DNA of 64,000 bases from positions 27-64,026 of the forward strand of contig NZ_MSZX01000018.1 of assembly GCF_002021565.1 (NCBI RefSeq), read 5' to 3'. The DNA is from Paenibacillus selenitireducens. Lineage in GTDB: Bacteria; Bacillota; Bacilli; Paenibacillales; Paenibacillaceae. The notes under the pieces were generated by a model. That model saw only the letters and a list, made by a program, of their open reading frames with translations. It made no database searches and was not told the origin of the DNA. A program made the position numbers and the translations under genes. Shown here piece by piece: positions 54,485 to 62,862 of this stretch (its first letter is position 1; every line of letters begins with the position of its first letter).

Positions 54485-54600
54485 AAGCGCCCCCTTAGAA
54501 TAGACATTGGAAAAGCCTCTGGTTATTCCGATGAATTCTAAGGGGTGCATTTTTCATGGCAATACATGAAACAGCTTGCAGCATATGGTGTTTTCGATGA
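54485..54600. mobile_element. Possible IS3-like end remnant or MITE-like scar
   Basis: CCCCTTAGAAT (54491-54501) and ATTCTAAGGGG (54534-54544) form an 11-bp inverted repeat, and AACTGAAGCGCCCCC ahead resembles the outer end of some Gram-positive IS3-type elements. No transposase frame is present. Confidence 0.3.
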
Positions 54601-54663
54601 TACGATGATTAGCCGGACACTATTGTTGCATTCAATCGTGGTTAATTCCTCCTGCAGGATGAG

Positions 54664-55221
54664 CTATTCCATAGTAATGGGTTTGCGGGTAAAGAGAAGC
54701 ATAACGCCGAAGCCGACCTTGATGGCAATGTCGACATAGACGAGTGCGTTGAAATCGTATTGCGGAACCATGATCCCAATCAGAGAATTGGCAGAAATCA
54801 GTACTGCTAATGCCAACATAGATTTCCCATGTACCCAGGCAAACGGGACAAAATGGATACCGAGTGCGAGAAAAGCCCCTAGCCAGATCATTCGATAATT
54901 TTGATCTTGAAAATAAGGTCCGCCGATCAGAACCATCAATACAAAGAAAAGGATGATGGCGTAGAAGGAGATTTTTTTCTGGCGAGAACGGAGTGGACCG
55001 AATGAGAGCTTTTGATTTAGCGATTTGTTGCCTAAAATAGAGATAAAACCGATGACGTAGCCAATAGAAAAGACGGCCATTTGTATTTTTTGTTCGCCTC
55101 CCGTCAATAGGCCAATCAGAATGACAAAGGATACCCAGATTAACCATAGACCACAAATACGTTTATTAGGATAACGCAAGGTATTCATGGTTGTATTCGC
55201 ACTTCGTAAGTTTACGCTCAA
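54664..55221 (-). CDS. Small polytopic membrane protein of unknown function
   Basis: 185 residues with about five to six hydrophobic helices (LWLIWVSFVILIGLL, MAVFSIGYVIGFISIL, FYAIILFFVLMVLI, IWLGAFLALGIHFVPFAWVHG, LALAVLISANSLIGIM, VDIAIKVGFGVMLLF). It resembles the DUF6609 family, no activity known. The start is a TTG eight bases after AAAGGAG; an upstream frame adds nothing recognisable. Confidence 0.72.
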   Translation of the reverse strand: MSVNLRSANTTMNTLRYPNKRICGLWLIWVSFVILIGLLTGGEQKIQMAVFSIGYVIGFISILGNKSLNQKLSFGPLRSRQKKISFYAIILFFVLMVLIGGPYFQDQNYRMIWLGAFLALGIHFVPFAWVHGKSMLALAVLISANSLIGIMVPQYDFNALVYVDIAIKVGFGVMLLFTRKPITME

Positions 55222-55339
55222 ATTGAAACACTCCTTTATTAACATATTTGTCCATTAATATTATTTTGATCATAACGATCTATTAAATAAAATGTAAATA
55301 AGTTACAGATGGAAGTTCGGATTGCCCTCCGTTCTAAAA

Positions 55340-55363
55340 TGTGCTAATATTAGCACATATAAT
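55340..55363 (+). promoter_or_regulatory. Rrf2 operator overlapping its own promoter
   Basis: A perfect 18-bp palindrome TGTGCTAATATTAGCACA (55340-55357) abuts TATAAT (55358-55363). No good -35 lies upstream, so the bound regulator may replace or block it. The same arrangement recurs at 55823-55846. Confidence 0.75.
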
Positions 55364-55393
55364 ATCCGGAACGCGGAGGGACGTACGACAGAT

Positions 55394-55795
55394 ATGGCAC
55401 AATTAAAGCGATTTGGTTTTGGCGTGCAAGCCTTGATTGTATTAGCATCCAATTCGGAGCAGTGTTCGAGCGCTGAGATTGCTAATCAGATCCGTTGTGA
55501 ACCGACGGCACTCCGTAAGATATTGTCTCAACTCGCGGAAGCGGGTATTGTTCAAGTAAAACAAGGCAGAGCAGGCGGGTACCAATTGGCTCGGAATCCG
55601 GAAGAGATCACATTGTTCGAAGTCTATACCTCTTTGCATGAAGAGGAACCGATATGGGATCGGATGCTGGATACGACCGGCAATCATCTTTTCGGCCAGA
55701 AGATGCATGGGGCTTTTCAGAAAATCATGACGGATATCAGTACGCAGGTGGGCCTTGTACTAGGAACCTACACCATCGCGGATATGATGGAGTAA
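55394..55795 (+). CDS. Rrf2 family transcriptional regulator
   Basis: Small winged-helix regulator, 133 residues from the ATG at 55394; the promoter position excludes a start before ~55370. N-terminal FGFGVQALIVLAS, HTH SSAEIANQIRCEPTALRKILSQLAEAGIVQVKQGRAGGYQLA (~25-65) is the family core. Cysteines lie only in the HTH and not in the FeS-type spacing of IscR/NsrR, so it is probably not an iron-sulfur sensor. Closed by a small terminator; the operon next to it has the same operator. Confidence 0.91.
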   Translation: MAQLKRFGFGVQALIVLASNSEQCSSAEIANQIRCEPTALRKILSQLAEAGIVQVKQGRAGGYQLARNPEEITLFEVYTSLHEEEPIWDRMLDTTGNHLFGQKMHGAFQKIMTDISTQVGLVLGTYTIADMME

Positions 55796-55816
55796 AAGGC
55801 GTTGCCTTTTTTTGCT
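55794..55816 (+). terminator. Small terminator after the Rrf2 gene
   Basis: AAAAGGC-GTT-GCCTTTT followed by T residues; overlaps the stop codon region. Confidence 0.65.
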
Positions 55817-55822
55817 CTAAAG

Positions 55823-55846
55823 TGTGCACAAATTTGCACATATAAT
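55823..55846 (+). promoter_or_regulatory. Rrf2 operator and promoter of the hydrolase/transporter operon
   Basis: TGTGC-N8-GCACA (55823-55840) followed at once by TATAAT (55841-55846), the same spacing as at 55340. Starts the transcript of the three genes at 55875-58254. Confidence 0.72.
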
Positions 55847-55874
55847 GAATCATGAGGAAGCAGGTGGAATACTT

Positions 55875-56531
55875 ATGAAGATCAAGTGGTTTGGCCAATC
55901 CTGTTTTTTGCTCACATCTTCTTCAGGGACACGATTATTAATTGATCCGTACAATCGATTATTAGGTTACCGTATGCCGCTAATCGAGACGGATATCTTA
56001 GCGATCACTCATGATCATCGGGATCATAATCAGATACAAGCGGCAACTGGCTATGATCTCCTCGTGAATAAGCCGTATGTATACACCCACAACCAAGTAA
56101 CCATTCGAGGCATTCCAACGTATCACGACAAGGTGAACGGCGCGAAACGAGGCAATAATACTGTATATGTGATTCAGATGGATGATTTGACGATCTGTCA
56201 TTGCGGGGATTTAGGTCACCTCTTATCTTCAGATCAAGTGCGTGAAATAGGACACGTGGATATCTTGATGGTGCCTGTAGGCGGGACGCGAACTTTAGAT
56301 GGAAGGGAAGCTGCAGAGACCATCCATCAGCTTCAACCGGCAATTACCATTCCGATGCATTATAGGACGAAGGCGCTTGGACTGGCAGGATGCTTCCTGT
56401 TTGATAAGGTGGATACGTTTCTCCAAGCGTCCGGTATGAACGTATCAGAGGTTCATGAACTGCATGTAACGAAGGAACAGTTACCCACGACGGCCCATGT
56501 GGTTGTCTTACATTATGAATCCATCAGATAA
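55875..56531 (+). CDS. MBL-fold metallo-hydrolase (UlaG/YtkL-like)
   Basis: 218 residues. Metal ligands: HDHRDH (~51-56), later CHCGDLGH (~116-122) and MHYR (~172). The opening KIKWFGQSCFLL and the short length match the UlaG-like group, which hydrolyses lactones or phosphodiesters. Start at the ATG at 55875 with AGGTGG. First gene of the Rrf2-controlled operon; 12 bp before the next gene. Confidence 0.91.
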   Translation: MKIKWFGQSCFLLTSSSGTRLLIDPYNRLLGYRMPLIETDILAITHDHRDHNQIQAATGYDLLVNKPYVYTHNQVTIRGIPTYHDKVNGAKRGNNTVYVIQMDDLTICHCGDLGHLLSSDQVREIGHVDILMVPVGGTRTLDGREAAETIHQLQPAITIPMHYRTKALGLAGCFLFDKVDTFLQASGMNVSEVHELHVTKEQLPTTAHVVVLHYESIR

Positions 56532-56543
56532 GGAGGGGGTGCT

Positions 56544-57653
56544 ATGGATGCACCTGAATCTCAACACCGTAAATCCATCTCCATCTTGATAACGTTGATT
56601 ACAGCACTCCTTGGTGGCCTGGTATTTCAACTTGTGCATATTCCGCTCCCATGGATGCTGGGTCCGATGCTGTTTGTTTTAATTGGCTCTACGCTATGCA
56701 AAGGGCGGTATGCATGGTCGGGAAGGATCCGGAATACAGGGATGATCATCGTCGGCTATACCATTGGCTTATCCATGACGGGGGCTGCGTTGCGCGAAAT
56801 GTCGCATCAATTAGGCTATATGCTCCTCATGACGGTGCTCCTGCTGCTCTTGTGCGCAGGCATTGCCTTCATCGTTTCCAAGCTATCGAATACGGATTAC
56901 AAAACTGCCTTGCTGGGAAGCATACCGGGGGGACTTACGCAGGTTGTCACTTTAGCAGAGGAGACCGAAGGCGTGAACCTGACGATTGTGACGGTCACCC
57001 AAGTGATCCGTTTGATGATGATCATTATTTGCGTGCCTTTGCTCGTGTTCAGTCCGATTCTGGGAGAAGTAAAAGATTTGGGCGCCGCTTCCACGTTGGT
57101 TTCCACGACCTCGCCGAGTTGGGGCGCGATGTTTCCGAACATTATGATTTTCGCGGCAGTTAGTGTCATTTGTGCGCTAGCAGGGAATCGTATCAAGTTT
57201 CCGACCGCTTTCTTGCTCGGTCCTGCGATCGGAACAGCCATCCTTCAAATCATTGGGATGCAAGGACCTTCACTTCCATCCATATTTATCAACGCCGCGC
57301 AAATGATGATCGGTACTTATGTTGGTTTGATGTTGAAGCCAGGACAGTTGTCGAACAAAGTTCGCACGATAGCATTAGCCATTGGAAGCGGAATTCTGCT
57401 TATCATCGGGGCTTTGGGGCTCAGTATATTATTGACTCAGCTTCAACCGGTTACGGCGTCGACAGCTTTGTTAAGCCTGGCTCCCGGAGGCATGGATCAG
57501 ATGGGGATTATGGCTCACGAAATCCATGCAGATCTATCGATGGTGGCAGGGTATCAGCTATTCCGTACTTTTTTTATTTTTTTCGCCATCCCGCCTTTAT
57601 TAAGGATGTTATTCAAATTAACCTTTCGAGAGAAGGAACGAAGCAGCAGATAA
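56544..57653 (+). CDS. AbrB-like membrane transporter (COG3180 family)
   Basis: 369 residues with ten to eleven helices in two similar halves, each with a GLxxG-type turn (HIPLPWMLGPMLF ~30-42; FPTAFLLGPAIG ~220). The family (PF05145) is named AbrB after a wrong early label and is not the B. subtilis transition regulator; it looks like a transporter or permease. AAGGAGGGGG precedes the ATG. Substrate unknown; the two enzymes around it may process it. Confidence 0.86.
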   Translation: MDAPESQHRKSISILITLITALLGGLVFQLVHIPLPWMLGPMLFVLIGSTLCKGRYAWSGRIRNTGMIIVGYTIGLSMTGAALREMSHQLGYMLLMTVLLLLLCAGIAFIVSKLSNTDYKTALLGSIPGGLTQVVTLAEETEGVNLTIVTVTQVIRLMMIIICVPLLVFSPILGEVKDLGAASTLVSTTSPSWGAMFPNIMIFAAVSVICALAGNRIKFPTAFLLGPAIGTAILQIIGMQGPSLPSIFINAAQMMIGTYVGLMLKPGQLSNKVRTIALAIGSGILLIIGALGLSILLTQLQPVTASTALLSLAPGGMDQMGIMAHEIHADLSMVAGYQLFRTFFIFFAIPPLLRMLFKLTFREKERSSR

Positions 57654-57693
57654 GTCAATTTGTTCTAGAACATAAAAAAACGGAGGAATAGCA

Positions 57694-58254
57694 ATGAACA
57701 CATTACAAGTAGATTTTAAGAAAACAGCGCTCGTCATGATTGATTTACAAAAAGGAATTGTACAGATGACCAAGGGGCAAGAGATTGTAGAGAAAGCAGC
57801 CCAGCTCGTTGAGATGTTCCGGAATAACGGAGGTTTTATTTCCTTTGTGAACGTGGATTACCTGGATGGCAAGGATCAGCTCAAGCCGATCACAGATCAA
57901 CCGCATCATGCGGCTGCGTATCCTGAAGGTTGGGCGGAGTTTGTTCCGGGGCTTGGGTACCGGGAGGGAGATTACGTCGTGACGAAGCGTCAATGGGGTG
58001 CTTTTTTCGGCACGGATTTAGATCTTCAGCTTCGCCGAAGAGGGATCGACACCATCGTGTTGTGCGGCATTACCACAAATATCGGTGTTGAAACGACAGC
58101 GAGAGAAGCATTTCAATTGGGGTATAACCAAATTTTCATCACAGATGCAATGAAAGCGATGAGTGTTGAGGAGCATGAAGCGTCATGCAAGTTTATTTTC
58201 CCTAGAATCGGGAAGGTAAGGACGGTTGAACAATTTCTGGATGAAAGCGAATAA
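57694..58254 (+). CDS. Isochorismatase-family hydrolase, Cys-less YecD-like branch
   Basis: 186 residues. Catalytic-type Asp in VMIDLQKG (~17) and Lys in VTKRQWGAFFGTDLD (~92). At the usual cysteine position the sequence is CGITTNIGVETTARE (Gly where many members have Cys, as in the YecD branch), so amidase activity cannot be assumed. CGGAGGA precedes the ATG. Last gene of the Rrf2 operon. Confidence 0.9.
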   Translation: MNTLQVDFKKTALVMIDLQKGIVQMTKGQEIVEKAAQLVEMFRNNGGFISFVNVDYLDGKDQLKPITDQPHHAAAYPEGWAEFVPGLGYREGDYVVTKRQWGAFFGTDLDLQLRRRGIDTIVLCGITTNIGVETTAREAFQLGYNQIFITDAMKAMSVEEHEASCKFIFPRIGKVRTVEQFLDESE

Positions 58255-58313
58255 TGTAATGCGATAGATGAGGTTAATTAACAGATTATAAGAAATAGAA
58301 GGGATGATTTAGC

Positions 58314-58910
58314 ATGTTTTCATTTGATATTGAGAAGGCTTCCTGGATTTTTGAACCTAAAGAATACACCATGACCAATGAAAAAGTCATCATTACAACA
58401 GAGCCCCAAACCGATTTCTGGCAGAGGACATATTATGGCTTTCAAAATGATAATGCTCCTGCACTGCTTATTACATCGGATGAAAAGTATTTTTCGTTTA
58501 CGGTAAAAACGGAATTTAACAGTACATCTAAATATGACCAATGTGGCGTTATGATCTATCAGGACAGCGATAATTGATTCAAAGCATCGATAGAGTACGA
58601 AAATGACGTTTATGCTCGATTAGGAAGCGTTGTAACCAATCATGGATATTCCGATTGGGCATCAACGGACGTGGGTGCGAATGTCAAAAGTATGTATTAC
58701 CGTTTAAGTCGTCGAGAAAGTGATTTCTGTATTGAAAATTCTCTCGATGGAAAAGTGTTTCAACAAATGAGGATATTCCACTTGTTTGAAGGTAATGATA
58801 CCATCCAATTCGGTCTGTATGCTTGTAGTCCTTCGAGTAATGCATCATTCCAAGCGTCATTCTCTGAAATAGGTGTTACGGAATGCCTATGGGAGGCACA
58901 TAGCGCATAA
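58314..58910 (+). pseudogene. DUF1349 domain protein interrupted by an in-frame TGA
   Basis: The reading frame runs from ATG 58314 to a stop at 58908-58910 with only one inner stop (58575-58577). Before it: WQRTYYGFQ, GVMIYQDSDN; after it: FKASIEYEND, YYRLSRRESDFCIE. DUF1349 proteins have Trp at this spot (DxxNWxKAxIEY), so TGG became TGA. Full length would be ~198 residues, normal for the jelly-roll fold, which is usually a sugar-binding or concanavalin-like module. AAGGGA precedes the ATG. Confidence 0.85.
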
Positions 58911-59014
58911 TAGATTTTCTGCGTCCAATCCTTATAAATTCCTTAGAAGTTCTTGTTACGATGGTTAGCAGAGTAAGAGAACGATGTAATGGATTTGAAG
59001 GAGGAGAATGAGGA

Positions 59015-60373
59015 ATGAAAGCAACCAAACTATTCACAGGCGTTATGGCCGCGGGGCTGGCCGTATCTGTATTACTATCGACGGTAACCGTCTCTGCGAC
59101 CGCGCAGAAGAACACAGGCGTGAAGCAGAATATTCAAGAAATTAAATCGCTAACCTCAGAAGATTACAAGGATTTAGCGTTCCTAAAGCCTATTCTAAAA
59201 GATAAAACTGTTGTGAGCCTTGGTGAGAACTTCCACCGTGTCGCAGAATACAGCAGCATGAAAACAAGACTGATCAAATATTTGCACGAAGAGCTAGGTT
59301 TTGATGTCATAGCATTCGAGTCGGGGCTTGGCGATTCTTTCGCTGCCTATGAAAATGCCGGGTCGTTGACGTCAAAAGAAATGATGGAACGTTCTATTTT
59401 CCCGATATGGCATTCCAAAGAGACGCTTGGTTTGTTCGATTATATTAAGAAGCAGCAGCAGACGGACCATCCTTTGTACCTTGCGGGCTATGATATGCAG
59501 TTTACGTCAGGATATTTAACGCAATTTATCGCCAACTGGATTGCCAAGGTAGATAAGGAGAAAGGGCAAGATTATTATCAATTTGAAATGCAAGGGATTA
59601 CCGATTTCTATACAGTCTTCAACAAATACGGTCTAGACTTCGATAATAACCCCCAAGCTAAGACGGAAATTAAGAAAGTCAAAGATGAATATGAACCAAA
59701 ATACAAGGCATTGATCCAGTTTATAAAAGATAACAAGGAACAGCTTGCAGCGGCATATCCGACAAATTCTCATATGGTTGATATCGCTGTGAAAACGCTG
59801 GAAGACCGCATCAAGTTTATCGAAATGGGCATGTACGGTACGAAGGAAAGTTATGAATTCCGAGATCGTATTATGGCTGACAACGTAGAGTGGCTCATGA
59901 ACGTGATGTACCCCGGCAAAAAGGTGATTTTATGGGCGCATAACGACCATCTTGCGAAGAACACTTCCAAAATTATGACCAAAGAACAGGGGAAATGGAT
60001 CAACAGCTTTACGAGCATGGGAGAACTGCTTCAGAAAAAACTTAAAGACAAGGAATATGTAATCGGTTTGTATATGAATAGCGGGAAGGCGAGTACGCTC
60101 ACGACGCAGAAGCTTTTCGATATCAAGCCTATGCCGAAGGGGAGCTTAGAACATCAGATGATGCAGAGCGGCTATAAGATCGCATTCGCCGATTTATCCA
60201 AACACAAGTCATGGGATAAATATAACGCTTGGATGTTCAAGCCGATTTATGCGGCCGAAGACGGAATGACGTCCGAGATCATTGAACCGATGTCGATGAA
60301 GTTTGTTCCGAAAGAACAGTATGACGGCATTATCGTCTTCGATAAAGTAAAAGAGCCAACGACGAAGTTCTGA
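59015..60373 (+). CDS. Secreted erythromycin esterase family protein
   Basis: 452 residues with a signal peptide (~1-30, VLLSTVTVSATA). Motifs of PF05139: SLGENFHRVAE (GExxH-type site, ~68-78), VIAFESGLGD (~98), AGYDMQF (~155), ILWAHNDHLAKN (~308). AAGGAGGAG lies before the ATG. Family members hydrolyse macrolides or act as succinoglycan-biosynthesis-like hydrolases; a secreted member in an environmental bacterium may do something else. Resistance cannot be claimed. Confidence 0.88.
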   Translation: MKATKLFTGVMAAGLAVSVLLSTVTVSATAQKNTGVKQNIQEIKSLTSEDYKDLAFLKPILKDKTVVSLGENFHRVAEYSSMKTRLIKYLHEELGFDVIAFESGLGDSFAAYENAGSLTSKEMMERSIFPIWHSKETLGLFDYIKKQQQTDHPLYLAGYDMQFTSGYLTQFIANWIAKVDKEKGQDYYQFEMQGITDFYTVFNKYGLDFDNNPQAKTEIKKVKDEYEPKYKALIQFIKDNKEQLAAAYPTNSHMVDIAVKTLEDRIKFIEMGMYGTKESYEFRDRIMADNVEWLMNVMYPGKKVILWAHNDHLAKNTSKIMTKEQGKWINSFTSMGELLQKKLKDKEYVIGLYMNSGKASTLTTQKLFDIKPMPKGSLEHQMMQSGYKIAFADLSKHKSWDKYNAWMFKPIYAAEDGMTSEIIEPMSMKFVPKEQYDGIIVFDKVKEPTTKF

Positions 60374-60577
60374 CGGAATAGATTCCGATGTTAGGGTTCC
60401 AAAGCCGAATTGAAACTTCTTCTATCAAATGATACGATGAGGACATTCACAAATTTAATCGTTCCCCCTGTAGTGGACGCGTACAGCAATAACTGTATGT
60501 TTCACTTCAGGGGGATTTTTAGCACGCAAGCAGAAAATGAATTGTATAGATGGAAGACTAGAAAGGATACAGGCGAG

Positions 60578-61264
60578 ATGAGAGAAAAAATATTAATTGC
60601 CGACGATGAACAGGACATCGTGGAGTTTATGCGCGACGCACTGCAGGATGAAGGTTATGAGGTACGTGTTGCTTATGACGGCAAGGAAGTGTTGAATCGG
60701 CTTGTAGATCAACCTGATTTGATCATTCTGGATATTATGATGCCTCATTTGGATGGACTCGAAGTGTGTCAAGTAATACGAAATCGGGTATCATGCCCTA
60801 TTCTGTTCTTAAGCGCGCGTTCCGCCGAAGCGGATCGTATACGTGGACTTGCTGTCGGAGGAGATGACTATATTGTCAAACCTTTCAGCATGCCAGAATT
60901 GAAGGCCAGAATTCAAGCGCATCTCCGCCGAGAGCAAAGAAACCACTTCGACCATCAACCTAAGCTGCTGCATCACGGCGACCTCACGATCGATTTGGAC
61001 AGCTTGCAGTTATATTATCAGGATATACATATTCCACTGACCAGTCTGGAATTCGAACTGTTTCAGCTTCTTTTTATGCATCCGAATCAAGTGTTCTCGC
61101 GGGAACAAATGTATGAAAGGATATGGGGATACGATGCTGAGGGGGACGCTTCCACGGTCACCGAACATATCAAAAACATCCGTGCGAAGCTGGCGACGGC
61201 TGCACCTGAGATGACATTTGTTGCGACAGTATGGGGGGTAGGCTACAAATTCGAAAGAAACTAA
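60578..61264 (+). CDS. OmpR/PhoB family response regulator
   Basis: Receiver domain 1-115: ADDEQD (8-13), phosphorylated Asp in LIILDIMMPH (~52), Ser in FLSARSAEAD (~80), Lys in VKPFS (~101). Winged-helix DNA-binding domain to 228 (SREQMYERIWGYDAEGDAS, VWGVGYKFE). Start at 60578, with AAAGGA upstream; a longer frame from 60410 is not supported. Overlaps the kinase gene. Confidence 0.94.
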   Translation: MREKILIADDEQDIVEFMRDALQDEGYEVRVAYDGKEVLNRLVDQPDLIILDIMMPHLDGLEVCQVIRNRVSCPILFLSARSAEADRIRGLAVGGDDYIVKPFSMPELKARIQAHLRREQRNHFDHQPKLLHHGDLTIDLDSLQLYYQDIHIPLTSLEFELFQLLFMHPNQVFSREQMYERIWGYDAEGDASTVTEHIKNIRAKLATAAPEMTFVATVWGVGYKFERN

Positions 61265-62730
61265 AGACAAGTAAAAGGCCACTTCGCCGACAGTTTATGG
61301 GTGCATTTGCCCTTGTTCTCTTTTTCAGCTTTTTAGGTTCGGCGTTGGTGTGGGGCAGTACGCTTTATGTTCTGATCAAACAGACGGACAAGAGCATTCT
61401 TCCAGCTAATTATTACGAGCAGCAAATCCCGCAGATTTTAGCGTATGTGGATAAGCAAAAAGATATCCTATTATCTCCTCATATGCAGGAAGCATTGGAA
61501 AAGGTTATTCCGACGAAAGGCATGCAGTATCAAATGATTAATCTTCAGGGACAAACGGTCTACGGTTGGAAGGGACATTCATTCGTCAACAGCCCGGAAG
61601 ATGTACTAATCAAGTTGAATAGACTTGAGAAGCATGGCGGGAAATATATTAAGTTCCACCCTATTCTCAATTCGCAAAAACAACTGAAAGGTATGCTTGT
61701 GCTGCGATACAGTCTAAGCGTGTCGTCCAATAATCCTGGAAACTGGCTGCTCGTTGTTCTCATCTTGAGCAGTTTGATTGCGCCATTCCTTTTTATCGTT
61801 TTCTTTGCCTATATTTTCGCAAGAAGATTAGGGAAAAGGCTCGAACCTTCGATCGCTAAGATTATAGGGGGTGCCCGACGAATTCAACAGAATGATCTGA
61901 ATTTCTCCGTAGCCGGAGCGGGAGGCTCGAAGGAACTGACAGAGCTTTCGGATGCTTTTGAAGAGATGCGGAAGGCGCTGGAGCAATCATTGAAGCGAGA
62001 ATGGAAGCTGGAACAGGAAAGGCGCGATATGATTGCGGCGATTGCGCATGATCTGCGGACGCCGCTGACGATCATTCAAGGACATGCAGATAATTTGATC
62101 GAGAGTGGTGCGCGTCATCCGGAACGGCTGGAGAAGTACTTGTTAACGATTCGGAACAGCACGCAGCGTGCCGACAAGATGTTGACGGAACTATTGTTTT
62201 TGAATAAAATCGATACGCCCGAATATGTTCTTTGTTATGAACCAACGGATTTGTACGCTTTCTGTACGAGAAAAAAAGAAGAATATGAGTTGTTATGCCG
62301 CGAGAAGGGGATTACGCTTCGTTACTCCTATGAAAATCGGCATCGTAACCAAAAGCTTCAGCTTCATTTGGATGCAGCCCGATTGGAACAAGTATTCGAT
62401 AACGTGATCACGAACAGCTTAAGATTTACGCCAGCTGAAGGCGTAATTGAGTGGTCGGTACGCGTAGGTGAGAACCAGATTTCTTTTGAAATGAAGGATA
62501 CGGGGCCGGGCTTCAGCGATCTAGATCTGCGTCGTATGTTCGATAAATTTTACTCTGGCGACTCCTCGCGGTCTCAGGAAATAGGCCATTCAGGGCTAGG
62601 CTTGTATACGGCGAAGATGCTGGTGCAGAAACATGGTGGGCGGATTGAAGCTGGAAACCGTGCGGAAGGCGGAGCGTGGGTATGCATAACGATTCCATGT
62701 GATTTAGCGTCTCTCCGATACGAAATATGA
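61231..62730 (+). CDS. Sensor histidine kinase, HAMP/HisKA/HATPase
   Basis: Partner of the regulator before it. Helix 1 ~23-46, extracellular ~47-170, helix 2 ~172-198, HAMP ~205-250, HisKA with phosphorylated His in AAIAHDLRTPLT (~272), then HATPase N box FDNVITNSLRF (~388), G1 DTGPGFS (~423), F box FDKFYSGDS, G2 SGLGLYTAKML (~452). The ATG at 61231 overlaps the regulator by 34 bases and lacks a clean ribosome site; a start a few codons later is possible. 499 residues. Confidence 0.92.
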   Translation: MGGRLQIRKKLKTSKRPLRRQFMGAFALVLFFSFLGSALVWGSTLYVLIKQTDKSILPANYYEQQIPQILAYVDKQKDILLSPHMQEALEKVIPTKGMQYQMINLQGQTVYGWKGHSFVNSPEDVLIKLNRLEKHGGKYIKFHPILNSQKQLKGMLVLRYSLSVSSNNPGNWLLVVLILSSLIAPFLFIVFFAYIFARRLGKRLEPSIAKIIGGARRIQQNDLNFSVAGAGGSKELTELSDAFEEMRKALEQSLKREWKLEQERRDMIAAIAHDLRTPLTIIQGHADNLIESGARHPERLEKYLLTIRNSTQRADKMLTELLFLNKIDTPEYVLCYEPTDLYAFCTRKKEEYELLCREKGITLRYSYENRHRNQKLQLHLDAARLEQVFDNVITNSLRFTPAEGVIEWSVRVGENQISFEMKDTGPGFSDLDLRRMFDKFYSGDSSRSQEIGHSGLGLYTAKMLVQKHGGRIEAGNRAEGGAWVCITIPCDLASLRYEI

Positions 62731-62862
62731 GGATGACTCAACGGGTGGGTATATGGACAACACATTGCAGAGATGCTAGGTTTATGTTTACGATATACAA
62801 CAGGGTCGATCTTCGTGGATGGCCCCATTTTTGATTACATTGAGAAAAGTAGGTTTACATAG

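Noticed and set aside
60411-60437. SigW-type promoter before the OmpR regulator
   Set aside because: TGAAAC is present, but the CGAT that could serve as -10 is 18 bp away, not 16.
62803-62832. Terminator after the last kinase
   Set aside because: GGGTCGATC and GGCCCC pair poorly despite a following T run; too weak to list.
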